DNA of 64,000 bases. Origin: an uncultured Clostridia bacterium. GTDB taxonomy: Bacteria; Bacillota; Clostridia; Oscillospirales; CAG-272. The stretch spans positions 1 to 64,000 of the forward strand of contig CANRMP010000006.1 of NCBI GenBank assembly GCA_947631765.1. Reading direction: 5' to 3'. A model generated the notes under the pieces. It made no database searches, had not been told where the DNA came from, and worked only from the letters and a program-made list of their open reading frames with translations. This document shows positions 50,056 through 60,571 of the stretch, piece by piece (the stretch's first letter is position 1; every line of letters begins with the position of its first letter). Position numbers and translations under genes: made by a program.

Positions 50056-52890
50056 ATGGCAAAGAAAATAGTTCACCTGATAAACGGTACCCACTGGGAC
50101 CGCGAGTGGCGTCACACTGCCGAGCAGAGCAAGCTCCGCCTTGTGGATCTTGTCGACAACATCATAAACCTGCTGGAGCAGAAGGAAAGCTACAATTATT
50201 TCTGCATTGACGGCGGAACAATCGTTATAGAGGACTATCTGACGATCCGTCCCGAAAACAAAGAGCGCATTGTTAACCTTATCAAGGCGGGGAGAATTAA
50301 AATAGTCAATTGGTACACTCTTCCCGAAACAAACACCGTAGCTCCCGAGGCGCTTATACGCAACCTGCTTCTCGGTCACAAAATGGCAGCGGAGCTTGGC
50401 GGCGGCATGAAATCGGGATACACCGCCACATCCTACGGTCAGCCCTCACAGCTTCCCCAGCTGTATAAGGGCTTCGGCATCGAAACCGCGATTTTCTACC
50501 GCGGAACCAACAAGCATGTGCTCACACCCCTGTTTAATTGGGAGAGCCCGGACGGTTCTACTATAAATACCCTGCGTACCTTTGACGAGGTCACAAGAAC
50601 CAACTGGTTCTTCTATGTGCACGGTCCGGCAGTGCTCGGAAAGGGACTTAAGGACCTTACCTACACATATGACATTACGCAAAAGCCCGTACACATGGCT
50701 GACACAAAGTCGTATGAAAAAGCCTTCACTCTGCTTCACGAGGACTTTGACTACATACACGACAAGGAGGTTCAAAAGCGTTCGCTTGACTATCTGCTTG
50801 CACAGGCTGAGCCTTACGCCATAGGTGAGCATATCCTTGCCCTTAACATGGAGGACAATGACGAGCCGTACAGATACCTGCCCGAGCTTGTCGCCGACAT
50901 GAACAAAATTTATGATGACGTCGAGATAAAGCAGGACACCATGGACGATTATATGGACGCCATCATTACCGCCGCCAAGGATAAGGCGACTCACAAGGGT
51001 GAGCTTCGCTACACCACCATGGAGTACAACAACTTCAACGCCCTGCTCGGAGCAACCCACTCTTCAAGAATCAAAATCAAGCTTTACAACGACGACGTTG
51101 AGAACAACCTTATAAATCTCGGCGAGCCTCTTGCCGCTTTAGCTTCGCTTTACGGCAAGGAATATCCCACGACAAACATTCAAAGAGCATGGCAGCACCT
51201 GTTAAAGAACCACGCCCACGACTCGATTTGCGGAGCGGCAGTCGACAGAGCGCACGAGGATATGATGTACAATTTCTCGCTCGCAAAGACGGTTGCCGAG
51301 GAGGTCACAAACAGGAGCGTTATCGCCCTCTTCTCGAATATCAATACAAGCGCAAGCTTCAAATCGACCGACCATATTCTCACCCTCTTCAATACCCTTC
51401 CCTATGAGCGCGAGGAGGTTGTGGAGCTTGTAATCGACACTCCCAAGGGCAAGGTTCAAGTTACCGACAACGGGCTCCAGGGCATGGCGGACTGCGGAGA
51501 CTTTTATGATATCGTCGACGCAAACGGCAATGTTCTTCCGTCTGTTGAGCTTTCAAGAGACGACATTTCAATAGGCGTTGAGAGAGAGCTTGACACAAAA
51601 TCGATTAAATTCAACGCAAACAGAAAGCGTGTGCTTGTCAAGGTCAAGGTTCCTCAGTGCGGATATACCACAATTGCCATGCGTATGCGTCCTCCGGTTT
51701 TCGCATATCATCCCGAAATCATGGAGAACAGAAAGCTTATCGCACGCGACGGCGGACTTCTTGAAAACGACAACCTCAAGGTAGTTATAAACAGCAACGG
51801 TACACTGACAATCACCGATAAGATTACCGGTCACACCGTTGAAAACGCAATGTACTATACCGACACAGGCGAGGTCGGAAGCGCGCACGCAAGCCAGACT
51901 CCCAAGAGAAACTGCGTTTATACCTCGCTCGGCAGCGCCGCAAAGATCACAATGCTCGAATCAAACGAGCTTCGCGGTGTGTATAAAATAGAGCTTTCAA
52001 TGACCCTTCCCGCCGCCGCAACAATCGACGGCCAGGACAGGACAAGGGAGATAAAGACCCTGCCGATAACCACAATTCTGACGCTTGAAAAGGATGCAAA
52101 ATATCTCAAAGTCAACACCAAGCTTGTAAATGAGATTCGCGACCACAAGCTTTGCGTCAACTTCCCGACGGGAATTGAAAAGGCGGACTTTGCGGATAGC
52201 GAGAGTGCATGGGATGTGGCAAGCCGTACAATCAAATGGAGAGATCATAAGGATAACTTCGAGGGCTTCTTCCCCTTCCAGCCGATGCAGAACTTTGTTG
52301 ACGTTTCGGACGGCAAAACAGGCTTTGCGGTGCTCACAAAGGGACTTCGTGAATACGAAATTCAGGACGACACCCTCCGCACAATGAAGATAACCCTCAT
52401 ACGCACACAGCGCGCCTACATGACCGCAAACAACAACATGACCTATGAAGAGCTTGACAAGTACACAGGTCAGCACTCCTTCGGAACAATGGAATACGAG
52501 TACGCTATTATGCCTCATGCTGGCAGTTGGTTTGACGCGGGCGTTCTCCAGGCGGCTTACGCCCACAAGGTCACAATCAAAGCGGTACAGGGCGTATACA
52601 GCGACACGGGCGTGCTTGCGGATACCGGTTCATTCCTTGAATTTAAGGCAAATGACAAGAGCCTCATGATCTCCGCTCTTAAACAGGCGGAGAGCGGCAA
52701 GGGCGTTACCCTGCGCGTTTGGAATACCACGGGTGTTTCCGAGACGGTAGACGTAAATACCATTCTGCCCGTTACAAGGATCACAAGGACGCGCCTTGAC
52801 GAAAAGGCAATTGAGGAGATCCCCGTAAAGGACGGCAAATTCAGCTTTACTTTGGGCGCTCACAAAATCGAAACCTTTATTCTCGAGTGA
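50056..52890 (+). CDS. GH38 alpha-mannosidase-like glycoside hydrolase
   Basis: NGTHWDREW N-terminal motif; HLLKNHAHDSICG central motif. Confidence 0.93.
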   Translation: MAKKIVHLINGTHWDREWRHTAEQSKLRLVDLVDNIINLLEQKESYNYFCIDGGTIVIEDYLTIRPENKERIVNLIKAGRIKIVNWYTLPETNTVAPEALIRNLLLGHKMAAELGGGMKSGYTATSYGQPSQLPQLYKGFGIETAIFYRGTNKHVLTPLFNWESPDGSTINTLRTFDEVTRTNWFFYVHGPAVLGKGLKDLTYTYDITQKPVHMADTKSYEKAFTLLHEDFDYIHDKEVQKRSLDYLLAQAEPYAIGEHILALNMEDNDEPYRYLPELVADMNKIYDDVEIKQDTMDDYMDAIITAAKDKATHKGELRYTTMEYNNFNALLGATHSSRIKIKLYNDDVENNLINLGEPLAALASLYGKEYPTTNIQRAWQHLLKNHAHDSICGAAVDRAHEDMMYNFSLAKTVAEEVTNRSVIALFSNINTSASFKSTDHILTLFNTLPYEREEVVELVIDTPKGKVQVTDNGLQGMADCGDFYDIVDANGNVLPSVELSRDDISIGVERELDTKSIKFNANRKRVLVKVKVPQCGYTTIAMRMRPPVFAYHPEIMENRKLIARDGGLLENDNLKVVINSNGTLTITDKITGHTVENAMYYTDTGEVGSAHASQTPKRNCVYTSLGSAAKITMLESNELRGVYKIELSMTLPAAATIDGQDRTREIKTLPITTILTLEKDAKYLKVNTKLVNEIRDHKLCVNFPTGIEKADFADSESAWDVASRTIKWRDHKDNFEGFFPFQPMQNFVDVSDGKTGFAVLTKGLREYEIQDDTLRTMKITLIRTQRAYMTANNNMTYEELDKYTGQHSFGTMEYEYAIMPHAGSWFDAGVLQAAYAHKVTIKAVQGVYSDTGVLADTGSFLEFKANDKSLMISALKQAESGKGVTLRVWNTTGVSETVDVNTILPVTRITRTRLDEKAIEEIPVKDGKFSFTLGAHKIETFILE

Positions 52891-52919
52891 CAAAACAACA
52901 AACCGCAATATTGCAAACA

Positions 52920-52956
52920 GAACCGATGGGAGTCCCGTCTTCCGTCGGTTTTTGCA
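52920..52956 (+). terminator. terminator after GH38 gene
   Basis: AACCGATGG...CCGTCGGTTTTT. Confidence 0.7.
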
Positions 52957-53079
52957 TTTTAGGCGCTAATGTTTGCAATAAGTTAAAAGAAAATATCTTG
53001 AAATCCAGCGCAAAATCATATATAATATGAAAGTACCGCCTAATTCGGGAAAAAACCTCTTCTGTGAAAGGAATTTAAT

Positions 53080-54072
53080 ATGTCAAAGATAATAATAAAA
53101 GATCTGGGAGAATTTGACAAAGACTGCGGTCTTGTTGAAATTGACAAGTGCAGCGACGGATTTAACGCTGTCGGTAAGGATGGAGTTGTAAAAATTTACG
53201 CTACGGGTGACCGCAAGGTGGAGCTGCTTTGCTACGCAGACCATACAGTAGCTTACGTTCTCTCGGCGATAGGACACCCCGCCTATTATCCGATACATCC
53301 GGTAAGCCTCAAAAAGCCGATAAAAGCGGTGCTTATGGACCTTGACGGCACAAGCGTCAGAAGCGAGGAATTTTGGATATGGATAATCGAAAAGTCAATT
53401 GCCTCGCTGCTGGGGGATGAAAGCTTCCGACTTGAAGAGGCAGACCTGCCTCACGTTTCGGGACATTCTGTATCCGAGCATCTGCAATATTGCATAAACA
53501 AATATTGCCCCGGCGCTCCTCTTGAAAAAGCGCGCGACTTTTACTTTATGCACACGCACAGAGAAATGAACGAGATAATGGAGGGCAGAGGCAAGGCGGG
53601 CGCCTTCACTCCCTCTCCCGGACTCAAACCGTTTCTCCTTCGCCTCAAAGAGCTCGGAATAAAAATCGGACTTGTCACAAGCGGACTTTACGAAAAGGCT
53701 TATCCCGAAATACTCTCCGCCTTCAACACTCTCGACATGGGCGACCCAAAAGCGTTTTACGACTGTATCATTTCCGCGGGCTTTCCCCTTCGAAAGGGCG
53801 AGGTGGGCACTCTCGGCGAGCTTTCGCCCAAGCCTCACCCCTGGCTTTACGCCGAGACCTGCTCGGTGGGGCTCGGAATACCCTTTGAAATGAGAGACCA
53901 CGTTATAGGGATTGAGGACAGCGGCGCCGGCGTTTGCTCCGTGCGCATTGCCGGCTACAATACCATAGGTTATGACGGAGGAAACATTATTTCCTCGGGA
54001 ACCAAGGCTATGTGCGGTAAATATATGTACAGCTTTGAAGAAATCCTTCGTTACATTGAGGAAAATATTTGA
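53080..54072 (+). CDS. HAD-superfamily hydrolase with about 80-aa N-terminal extension
   Basis: VLMDLDGTSVRSE, LVTSG, IGIEDSGAGV HAD motifs. Confidence 0.87.
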   Translation: MSKIIIKDLGEFDKDCGLVEIDKCSDGFNAVGKDGVVKIYATGDRKVELLCYADHTVAYVLSAIGHPAYYPIHPVSLKKPIKAVLMDLDGTSVRSEEFWIWIIEKSIASLLGDESFRLEEADLPHVSGHSVSEHLQYCINKYCPGAPLEKARDFYFMHTHREMNEIMEGRGKAGAFTPSPGLKPFLLRLKELGIKIGLVTSGLYEKAYPEILSAFNTLDMGDPKAFYDCIISAGFPLRKGEVGTLGELSPKPHPWLYAETCSVGLGIPFEMRDHVIGIEDSGAGVCSVRIAGYNTIGYDGGNIISSGTKAMCGKYMYSFEEILRYIEENI

Positions 54073-54189
54073 CAAAAACCGTCGAAAAGCTTATATTTTA
54101 TGAGCTTTGGTTTTGACTCAAAAAAACTGCATATTATATGAAAAGCAATCGCTTTTTATAACATTTGCCGGAAAGGAACGATCAAAAAG

Positions 54190-54735
54190 ATGAAAATTAC
54201 ATTATACGGCGCGGCAAGCGACAAAATAGACACTGTATACAAGGATGCGGTTTATGAGCTTGGCATAGAAATGGCGAAAAGAAACCACACAATGATTTTC
54301 GGTGCGGGCGCCGGCGGTCTTATGGGAGCCGCCGCACGAGGCGTGACCTTCGGGGGAGGAAAAATAGTCGGAGTCACACCCCACTTTATGCACGAGTTTG
54401 AGCCGATTTACGCAAACTGCACCGAGCTTATAGATACCGAAACCATGTCTGAGCGCAAAAACATAATGGAAGAAATGGCTGACGCTTTTATAATCGTTCC
54501 GGGCGGTATCGGAACCTTTGACGAGTTCTTTCAGATAATAACCCTTAAGGTGCTCGGCAGACACGATAAGCCTATCATTTTATTTAACGTAAACGGTTTT
54601 TGGGACAATATGCTTTCTGTTATCGGCTCGGATATATTCAAAGGCTTTATAAATATAAGCGTTGCCTCGGTATTTACTGTCTGCGAATCGGCAAAAGGAG
54701 CAATCGACGCGCTGGAGGCGCTTGTCAACAAATAA
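54190..54735 (+). CDS. LOG-family protein (TIGR00730)
   Basis: GAGAGGLMGAAARG and PGGIGTFDEFF motifs. Confidence 0.93.
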   Translation: MKITLYGAASDKIDTVYKDAVYELGIEMAKRNHTMIFGAGAGGLMGAAARGVTFGGGKIVGVTPHFMHEFEPIYANCTELIDTETMSERKNIMEEMADAFIIVPGGIGTFDEFFQIITLKVLGRHDKPIILFNVNGFWDNMLSVIGSDIFKGFINISVASVFTVCESAKGAIDALEALVNK

Positions 54736-54762
54736 AAACAATTTAAAAAAGTTTTAGCGAGC

Positions 54763-54806
54763 TCGGGGGAGCTTTTATTAAAAGGTCCCCCGACTCTTTT
54801 TTTAAT
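54763..54806 (+). terminator. terminator after LOG gene
   Basis: CGGGGGAgcttttattaaaaggTCCCCCG with T7 tract. Confidence 0.75.
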
Positions 54807-54905
54807 ATTTTTTAAACAAAGCTCAAAAATTTCTCAAACAATCGGGATGTACAATACAGTCAACAAGTGAGCTGTCACAAAAATTTAGAAAAGGAGCAAA
54901 CGACA

Positions 54906-55124
54906 ATGGCAAACTTTTTGAAAAACGCATTTCACGATATGAAGGAGAGCGCAAAGCGCCAGCACGAGATCGACAAGGCTAATTTTGAGGCCACAAAGAT
55001 GGAATCCTCCATCGCAGTCGGCAAAGCGAAACGCAAGGCCGAGCAGGAGCAGCAGCTTGAAGCGGCATTGGCGCGCAAAAAGGCGGCGCAGGAACAGTAC
55101 GACGCCGCAAAAGGCAAAAAGTAA
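54906..55124 (+). CDS. small charged, helical protein (72 aa)
   Basis: SD AAAGGAG before ATG; Ala/Lys/Glu/Gln-rich. Confidence 0.65.
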   Translation: MANFLKNAFHDMKESAKRQHEIDKANFEATKMESSIAVGKAKRKAEQEQQLEAALARKKAAQEQYDAAKGKK

Positions 55125-55185
55125 TTCCGTAAGAAAGGGCGGTGTTTATCGCCCTTTCAGCGTAAGCAAAGAAGGAGGCAGGCAA

Positions 55186-56085
55186 ATGAACGCAATCGAA
55201 ATTCGGGGGCTCAGCAAGAGCTTCCGCGGGCTGTATGCCGTGGACAACCTGAACATGACTGTTCCCGTGGGAGCCATTTACGGCTTCATCGGAGAAAACG
55301 GCAGCGGCAAATCCACCACGGAGAAGCTAATCTGCGGCCATCTGGTGCCGGACAAGGGCAGTATCAAATTATTCGACAGGCCGTACACGGACGCGGGGGT
55401 GCGTGTCCGTGTGGGTGCGCTCATTGAGAACACCGGCTGTTTTCCAAATTCCAGCGTGTGGGACAACCTGATGATGCAGGCCATCAACCTGGGACTTTCC
55501 GACCGGGCGGGCGAGATCGACCGGGTACTGCGGATCGTCCGTATGGAGGATAACGCAAAGCTGAAATTCAAAAAATGTTCTCTCGGCATGAAGCAGCGCA
55601 TCGGCATCGCCATGGCCCTGCTGGGCGACCCCGCCCTGCTGATTTTGGACGAGCCTATCAACGGCTTGGACGCCGATGGCATGAGAATGATGCGGGAGAT
55701 ACTCGTGGACATCACCCAACAGTATGGCTGCACCGTACTCATTTCCTCCCACATCTTAGGCGAGCTTGAGAAGATCGCCACCCACTACGGTATTATCCGA
55801 CAGGGCAAAATGATCCAAGAGCTTTCCGCAAAGGATTTGGAAGGCCGTGCAAAGGTGTTTACCTCGCTGAAAACACAGAATATGCAGGGAGCTTTCGGAT
55901 TCCTGCGGCAGAAGTTTCCCGATGTTCGGGCAGAGGACGGCTATATCCGTATTTACGATGTAGATGATACGGAGGGCATTGTGGGACTTTTGATGCAAAA
56001 CAACTTCCCGGTCAGAGAAATCAAAAAGAACAAGATCGGTCTGGAAGAATACTACATCGAATTGATGAGTAAAAAGGAGGCGTGA
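55186..56085 (+). CDS. ABC transporter ATP-binding protein, BcrA-like (copy 1)
   Basis: GENGSGKSTTEKLICG, CSLGMKQRIGIAMALLGDPALLILDEPINGLD. Confidence 0.93.
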   Translation: MNAIEIRGLSKSFRGLYAVDNLNMTVPVGAIYGFIGENGSGKSTTEKLICGHLVPDKGSIKLFDRPYTDAGVRVRVGALIENTGCFPNSSVWDNLMMQAINLGLSDRAGEIDRVLRIVRMEDNAKLKFKKCSLGMKQRIGIAMALLGDPALLILDEPINGLDADGMRMMREILVDITQQYGCTVLISSHILGELEKIATHYGIIRQGKMIQELSAKDLEGRAKVFTSLKTQNMQGAFGFLRQKFPDVRAEDGYIRIYDVDDTEGIVGLLMQNNFPVREIKKNKIGLEEYYIELMSKKEA

Positions 56086-56089
56086 GAAG

Positions 56090-56905
56090 ATGGCACAGAC
56101 ACACGAACTGAAATTTGAAAATCCCAGCTTTGCCAAGCGAATCAAGGGTATGCTGGGTGTGGATTTCTACCGGCTGTTCCATACGCCGATGTACTATATC
56201 TTCCTGGCCATTGCCGCAATCATACCGGCCATGATCGTCAGCATGACGGGAGCAGACGGCGGCCAGACCATGTACACAAATGTCTGGAACATTGTGGCGG
56301 CGGATTCCCCGCGCTACATTGTCCATAACATCGGCGAATATGCCAACATGAATATGGTGTTTATCTTCGGCGGCATCATGGTATCCATCTTCATCGGCCA
56401 CGACTATCGCAGCGGCTATGTGAAGCAGCTTTTCACCACCCACGCCAAAAAGCGGGATTACATGATCTCAAAATCTCTGGTCAGCGCCTTCTCCATGGCG
56501 TGTATGTGCGTGACCTATCTCATCGGCGGCGTGGTCGGCGGAATGATCTCAGGGCTGTCATTTGAGGTCAACATCAGTTCGCTGCTCATCGCCATTCTCG
56601 GCAAAGTTGTCATGAGCCTTGGCTGGGCAAGCCTCTACACTTTCCTCAATGTGATTTTCCGGCGCTACTTCGGAATTTCCGTGGCGGCTTCGTTCTTCAT
56701 CGGCACAGGTATTCCTATCATCGGCGCGGCGGCGATTATCGGCAACAATTCGCTTCTCAACGTGTTCCTGTACGGTTCTTCGGTGTATGCTTGCCTTTCC
56801 AGCAATATTGTAACCATGCTCGTGTGCGCCGTTGTTTCCGTAGCATGGACCGTCATTTATAATCTGCTCGGCTCCCTTGTGCTGTCGAGATGCGATGTGT
56901 ATTAA
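56090..56905 (+). CDS. ABC-2 type permease (copy 1)
   Basis: Multi-TM; SIFIGHDYRSGYVKQLFTTHAKK. Confidence 0.87.
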   Translation: MAQTHELKFENPSFAKRIKGMLGVDFYRLFHTPMYYIFLAIAAIIPAMIVSMTGADGGQTMYTNVWNIVAADSPRYIVHNIGEYANMNMVFIFGGIMVSIFIGHDYRSGYVKQLFTTHAKKRDYMISKSLVSAFSMACMCVTYLIGGVVGGMISGLSFEVNISSLLIAILGKVVMSLGWASLYTFLNVIFRRYFGISVAASFFIGTGIPIIGAAAIIGNNSLLNVFLYGSSVYACLSSNIVTMLVCAVVSVAWTVIYNLLGSLVLSRCDVY

Positions 56906-56918
56906 GGAGGTGGCAGGC

Positions 56919-57821
56919 ATGAATGCAATCGAAATCAGAGGACTTACAAAAAACTTTGGCAGTAAGCAAGCCTTAAAAGGGCTGAATATGACCGTCCCCG
57001 CCGGCGCGATCTACGGCTTTATCGGGGAAAACGGCTCCGGAAAATCCACAACCGAGAAGCTCATCTGCGGTCTGATGCCGTCAAGCGGCGGCACCATCAA
57101 GCTCTATGGGCGCGATTACACGGACCCGGATGTGCGGGCAAAGATCGGCGTGCTGATCGAAGCGCCCGGCTGTTTCCCAAACATGAGCGTATGGGGCAAT
57201 ATGATGCTGCAGGCGGCAAACCTTGGCCTGAAAAAGCCGGAAGAAGAAATCGGCAAGATCCTGAAGCTGGTCCGCATGGAGGGCGCGGCCTCCAACAAAT
57301 TCAAGAACTGCTCCCTCGGCATGAAGCAGCGCATCGGCATCGCCATGGCGCTGCTGGGCGACCCGGCCCTGCTGGTGCTGGACGAACCCATCAACGGTCT
57401 GGACGCGGACGGGATGCGGATCATGCGGGAGGTGCTGACGGACATTACGAAGGATAAAAACCGCACCGTGCTGATTTCTTCCCACATTCTGGGCGAACTG
57501 GAAAAGATCGCCACACATTACGGGATCATCCGGGGCGGCAGGATGATCGAAGAAATGACCGCCGAAGAATTGGACGCGGGCTGCCGCACCTATATCTACC
57601 TGCAAGCGGCAGAGAGGAACCGGGCGAAGGCGCTGCTGTCCTGTAAATACGCCCGCGTGGAGGAAGATGAAAGCGACTATATCCGTGTGTACGACGAGGC
57701 ACGGGCGGAGGAAATCGTTTCCTATCTCTATGAAAGCGGCATTACGGTCAGCGAGATCGGTACATCGAAAATCGGTCTTGAAGAATACTACATAGACCTC
57801 ATGAAAGAAAGGAGGGCGTGA
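56919..57821 (+). CDS. ABC transporter ATP-binding protein, BcrA-like (copy 2)
   Basis: Same motifs as copy 1 with high identity; starts MNAIEIRGLTKNF. Confidence 0.93.
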   Translation: MNAIEIRGLTKNFGSKQALKGLNMTVPAGAIYGFIGENGSGKSTTEKLICGLMPSSGGTIKLYGRDYTDPDVRAKIGVLIEAPGCFPNMSVWGNMMLQAANLGLKKPEEEIGKILKLVRMEGAASNKFKNCSLGMKQRIGIAMALLGDPALLVLDEPINGLDADGMRIMREVLTDITKDKNRTVLISSHILGELEKIATHYGIIRGGRMIEEMTAEELDAGCRTYIYLQAAERNRAKALLSCKYARVEEDESDYIRVYDEARAEEIVSYLYESGITVSEIGTSKIGLEEYYIDLMKERRA

Positions 57822-57824
57822 ACC

Positions 57825-58619
57825 ATGGCAGGGAAGGCGAGAAAAACAAATCGGGTAAAAAGTATGCTGGCGGTGGATTTACGCCGGATGTTTACGACAC
57901 GGTTTCTCTATATCATGATAGGTATTTGCCTCGTTATGCCGATCCTCATTCTCGTGATGACAACGATGATGGACGGCAGCGTAACGGTCGATCCGCAGAC
58001 CGGCGAGGAAACAGTCATGGAGGGCTTCAAAAACACCTGGCAGACCATTGGCTCACTTCCGGGCGAAGGTGGCATGATGGACATGAGCCTGACGAGTATG
58101 TGCAACATCAATATGCTCTATTTCTTCGTTGTCATCCTGGTGGGAGTATTCGTGGCGGAGGACTTCCGCAGCGGGTACGCGAAAAATATCTTCACCGTCC
58201 GGGCGCAAAAGGGAAGTTATGTAATCTCCAAAACGGTGGTATGCTTCATCGGTAGCGTTCTGATGTTCCTCGCCTACTTCACCGGAGCGATTTTTGGCGG
58301 AGCCATAGCTGGATTGCCTTTTGACTGGGCGGGATTCGGCATAGGCGGTGTGGTCATGAGTATGCTGTCAAAGCTCTTTATGGTGGCTGTTTTTGTGGGG
58401 ATCAGCTTGCTTGTCAGCGTTGCGGCCAAAAGCAAAACATGGCTTTCCATTGTAGGCGGACTTATGGCTTCCATGCTGCTCTACACGATGGTGCCCATGA
58501 TCACGCCGCTGGATTCCGGTATCATGAACGTGATCCTGTGTCTTGCGGGCGGCATACTGTTCAGCATCGGCCTTGGTGCAGTAAGTAAGATCGTGCTGAA
58601 TAAGACAAGTTTGGTATGA
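57825..58619 (+). CDS. ABC-2 type permease (copy 2)
   Basis: Multi-TM; VGVFVAEDFRSGYAKNIFTVRAQKGSYVISKT. Confidence 0.87.
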   Translation: MAGKARKTNRVKSMLAVDLRRMFTTRFLYIMIGICLVMPILILVMTTMMDGSVTVDPQTGEETVMEGFKNTWQTIGSLPGEGGMMDMSLTSMCNINMLYFFVVILVGVFVAEDFRSGYAKNIFTVRAQKGSYVISKTVVCFIGSVLMFLAYFTGAIFGGAIAGLPFDWAGFGIGGVVMSMLSKLFMVAVFVGISLLVSVAAKSKTWLSIVGGLMASMLLYTMVPMITPLDSGIMNVILCLAGGILFSIGLGAVSKIVLNKTSLV

Positions 58620-58632
58620 TTGGATCATCGGC

Positions 58633-58690
58633 GAAAGAGCGGGTCGGATCATCAGATTCGCCTCGCTCTTTCAAAATTTTTTGAAAAAAG
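58633..58690 (+). terminator. hairpin between ABC cassette and two-component system
   Basis: GAAAGAGCG...CGCTCTTTC then AAAATTTTTT. Confidence 0.65.
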
Positions 58691-58769
58691 TCAAAACGCA
58701 AACAAAACTTTAACATTTGGGTGCTACAATATGTTACAATAAGATAAAAGCTTTTCAAAGGAGCGCCCT

Positions 58770-59465
58770 ATGTTTAAGATATTGGTTTTGGAAGATGACA
58801 AGGACTTAAACCGCACAGTCTGTTCATTCTTGAACGCGAGCGGCTATAAGGCAATAGGCTGCCTGAATGCAAACGAAGCCTACAACGCCATGTATGAAAA
58901 CGTCTTTGACCTGATTGTATCGGATATTATGTTGCCAGGTATTGACGGCTATGAATTTGCAAAAACCGTGCGCTCCTTAAACGAAGAGATCCCCATTTTG
59001 TTTATGACGGCGCGGGACGATTTTGCCTCAAAACAGCGCGGCTACAGAATCGGTATTGACGATTATATGATAAAGCCCATTGACCTTGACGAGCTTTTTC
59101 TGCGGATCGGCGCCCTGCTTCGAAGGGCAAAAATCGCCGCCTCCCACAAGCTCGAAATAGGCAAGCTTAAGCTCGACATGGACGAGCGCACGGCAGTTTA
59201 CGGCGGCGAGGACATACCCGGGGAAGCTCCAAGGGAAATTCCCCTTACAACTCGGGAGTTCAATATTATTTACAAGCTCCTTTCTTATCCCGGCAAGACC
59301 TTCACCCGCACCCAGCTTATGGACGAGTTTTGGGATGCGGAGACGAACACCGCGCCGAGAGCGGTCGACGTTTATATGACAAAGCTGCGCGCTAAATTTG
59401 AAGCGTGCGATGAATTTGAGCTAAAAACCGTTCACGGGCTCGGCTATAAGGCGGTGATAAAATGA
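58770..59465 (+). CDS. OmpR-family response regulator
   Basis: Receiver VLEDDKDLN..DLIVSDIMLPGIDGYEF, C-terminal wHTH. Confidence 0.93.
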   Translation: MFKILVLEDDKDLNRTVCSFLNASGYKAIGCLNANEAYNAMYENVFDLIVSDIMLPGIDGYEFAKTVRSLNEEIPILFMTARDDFASKQRGYRIGIDDYMIKPIDLDELFLRIGALLRRAKIAASHKLEIGKLKLDMDERTAVYGGEDIPGEAPREIPLTTREFNIIYKLLSYPGKTFTRTQLMDEFWDAETNTAPRAVDVYMTKLRAKFEACDEFELKTVHGLGYKAVIK

Positions 59466-60571
59466 ATGGGAAAAATTCTCTGCGGCGACATAAACGACTG
59501 CTTGCCGCCATACGCAGTTATGTCGTGTTCTTTCTGCTTATAGCGTTTATAATCACCTGCTGTATGCTGCTTTTTCTTCACACCATGCAGACCTCGGTGG
59601 GAATCACGTTCACGGAAAAGGGCATTCGAACTGCGGCGATTTTGACTATGGGCAACGTGCTTCTTCTCAGCTTGCTATGCACCGTCATAGACGCTGTTCG
59701 CCGGAAGTTTACGGTAGAGCGCCCGGTGCGAAGAATAATACAGGGCGCGGAAAAGATCATGCACGGCGATTTTTCCGCGCGAATCAAACCGTTTCACAGT
59801 ATCGACAGCGACGCCGGGTTTGACGTCATTATCGACTGCTTCAACCGCATGGCAGAGGAGCTGTCGGGAGTTGAGACCCTGCGAACAGATTTCATTGCCA
59901 ATGTGTCACATGAGCTCAAAACTCCGCTTGCCGTGATGCAGAATTACGGAACTATGCTTCAAAGTCCAAGCCTTACCGAAGCAGAGCGGATAGAGTACGC
60001 CAAAGCCATCGCCGAGCAGTCCCGCCGCCTTGCCGACCTTATTACTAACATTTTGAAGCTTAACCGACTGGAAAACCAACAGATTTATCCCGCCGCAAAG
60101 CGCTACAATCTCGGAGAACAGCTTGCAGAGTGCCTGTTGAGCTTTGAGGACGCTTGGGAGAAAAAGCACATCGACATTGAAACGGACATCGAGGAAGAAG
60201 TGTTTGTGGAATCGGACGATGAGCTGCTGTCCCTGGTATGGAACAACCTCTTTTCCAATGCTTTGAAATTCACGGAACCCGACGGCACGGTGTCCGTGAC
60301 GCTGAAAACCGAGGGAGATTTTGCGACCGTCAAAGTGTCCGACACCGGCTGCGGCATCTCGCCGGAGACAGGCAAACACATTTTTGAGAAATTCTATCAG
60401 GGCGACACCTCCCACGCCACACAGGGCAACGGCTTGGGACTGGCGCTGGTGAAACGGGTGGTGGATATTGTCGGCGGCGATATTTCCGTGGAGAGCGAGG
60501 TCGGAAAAGGAAGTACCTTTACCGTGAAGATCAGGAGGGCAGCGAATGGAGAAATTCAAGGAGATTCTTAA
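59462..60571 (+). CDS. sensor histidine kinase
   Basis: Two TMs, HAMP, ANVSHELKTPLAVMQNY, ATP-binding GNGLGLALVKRVVD. Confidence 0.93.
   Translation: MNGKNSLRRHKRLLAAIRSYVVFFLLIAFIITCCMLLFLHTMQTSVGITFTEKGIRTAAILTMGNVLLLSLLCTVIDAVRRKFTVERPVRRIIQGAEKIMHGDFSARIKPFHSIDSDAGFDVIIDCFNRMAEELSGVETLRTDFIANVSHELKTPLAVMQNYGTMLQSPSLTEAERIEYAKAIAEQSRRLADLITNILKLNRLENQQIYPAAKRYNLGEQLAECLLSFEDAWEKKHIDIETDIEEEVFVESDDELLSLVWNNLFSNALKFTEPDGTVSVTLKTEGDFATVKVSDTGCGISPETGKHIFEKFYQGDTSHATQGNGLGLALVKRVVDIVGGDISVESEVGKGSTFTVKIRRAANGEIQGDS

Noticed and set aside
53395-54075. 226-aa minus-strand ORF
   Set aside because: Antisense to the HAD hydrolase gene
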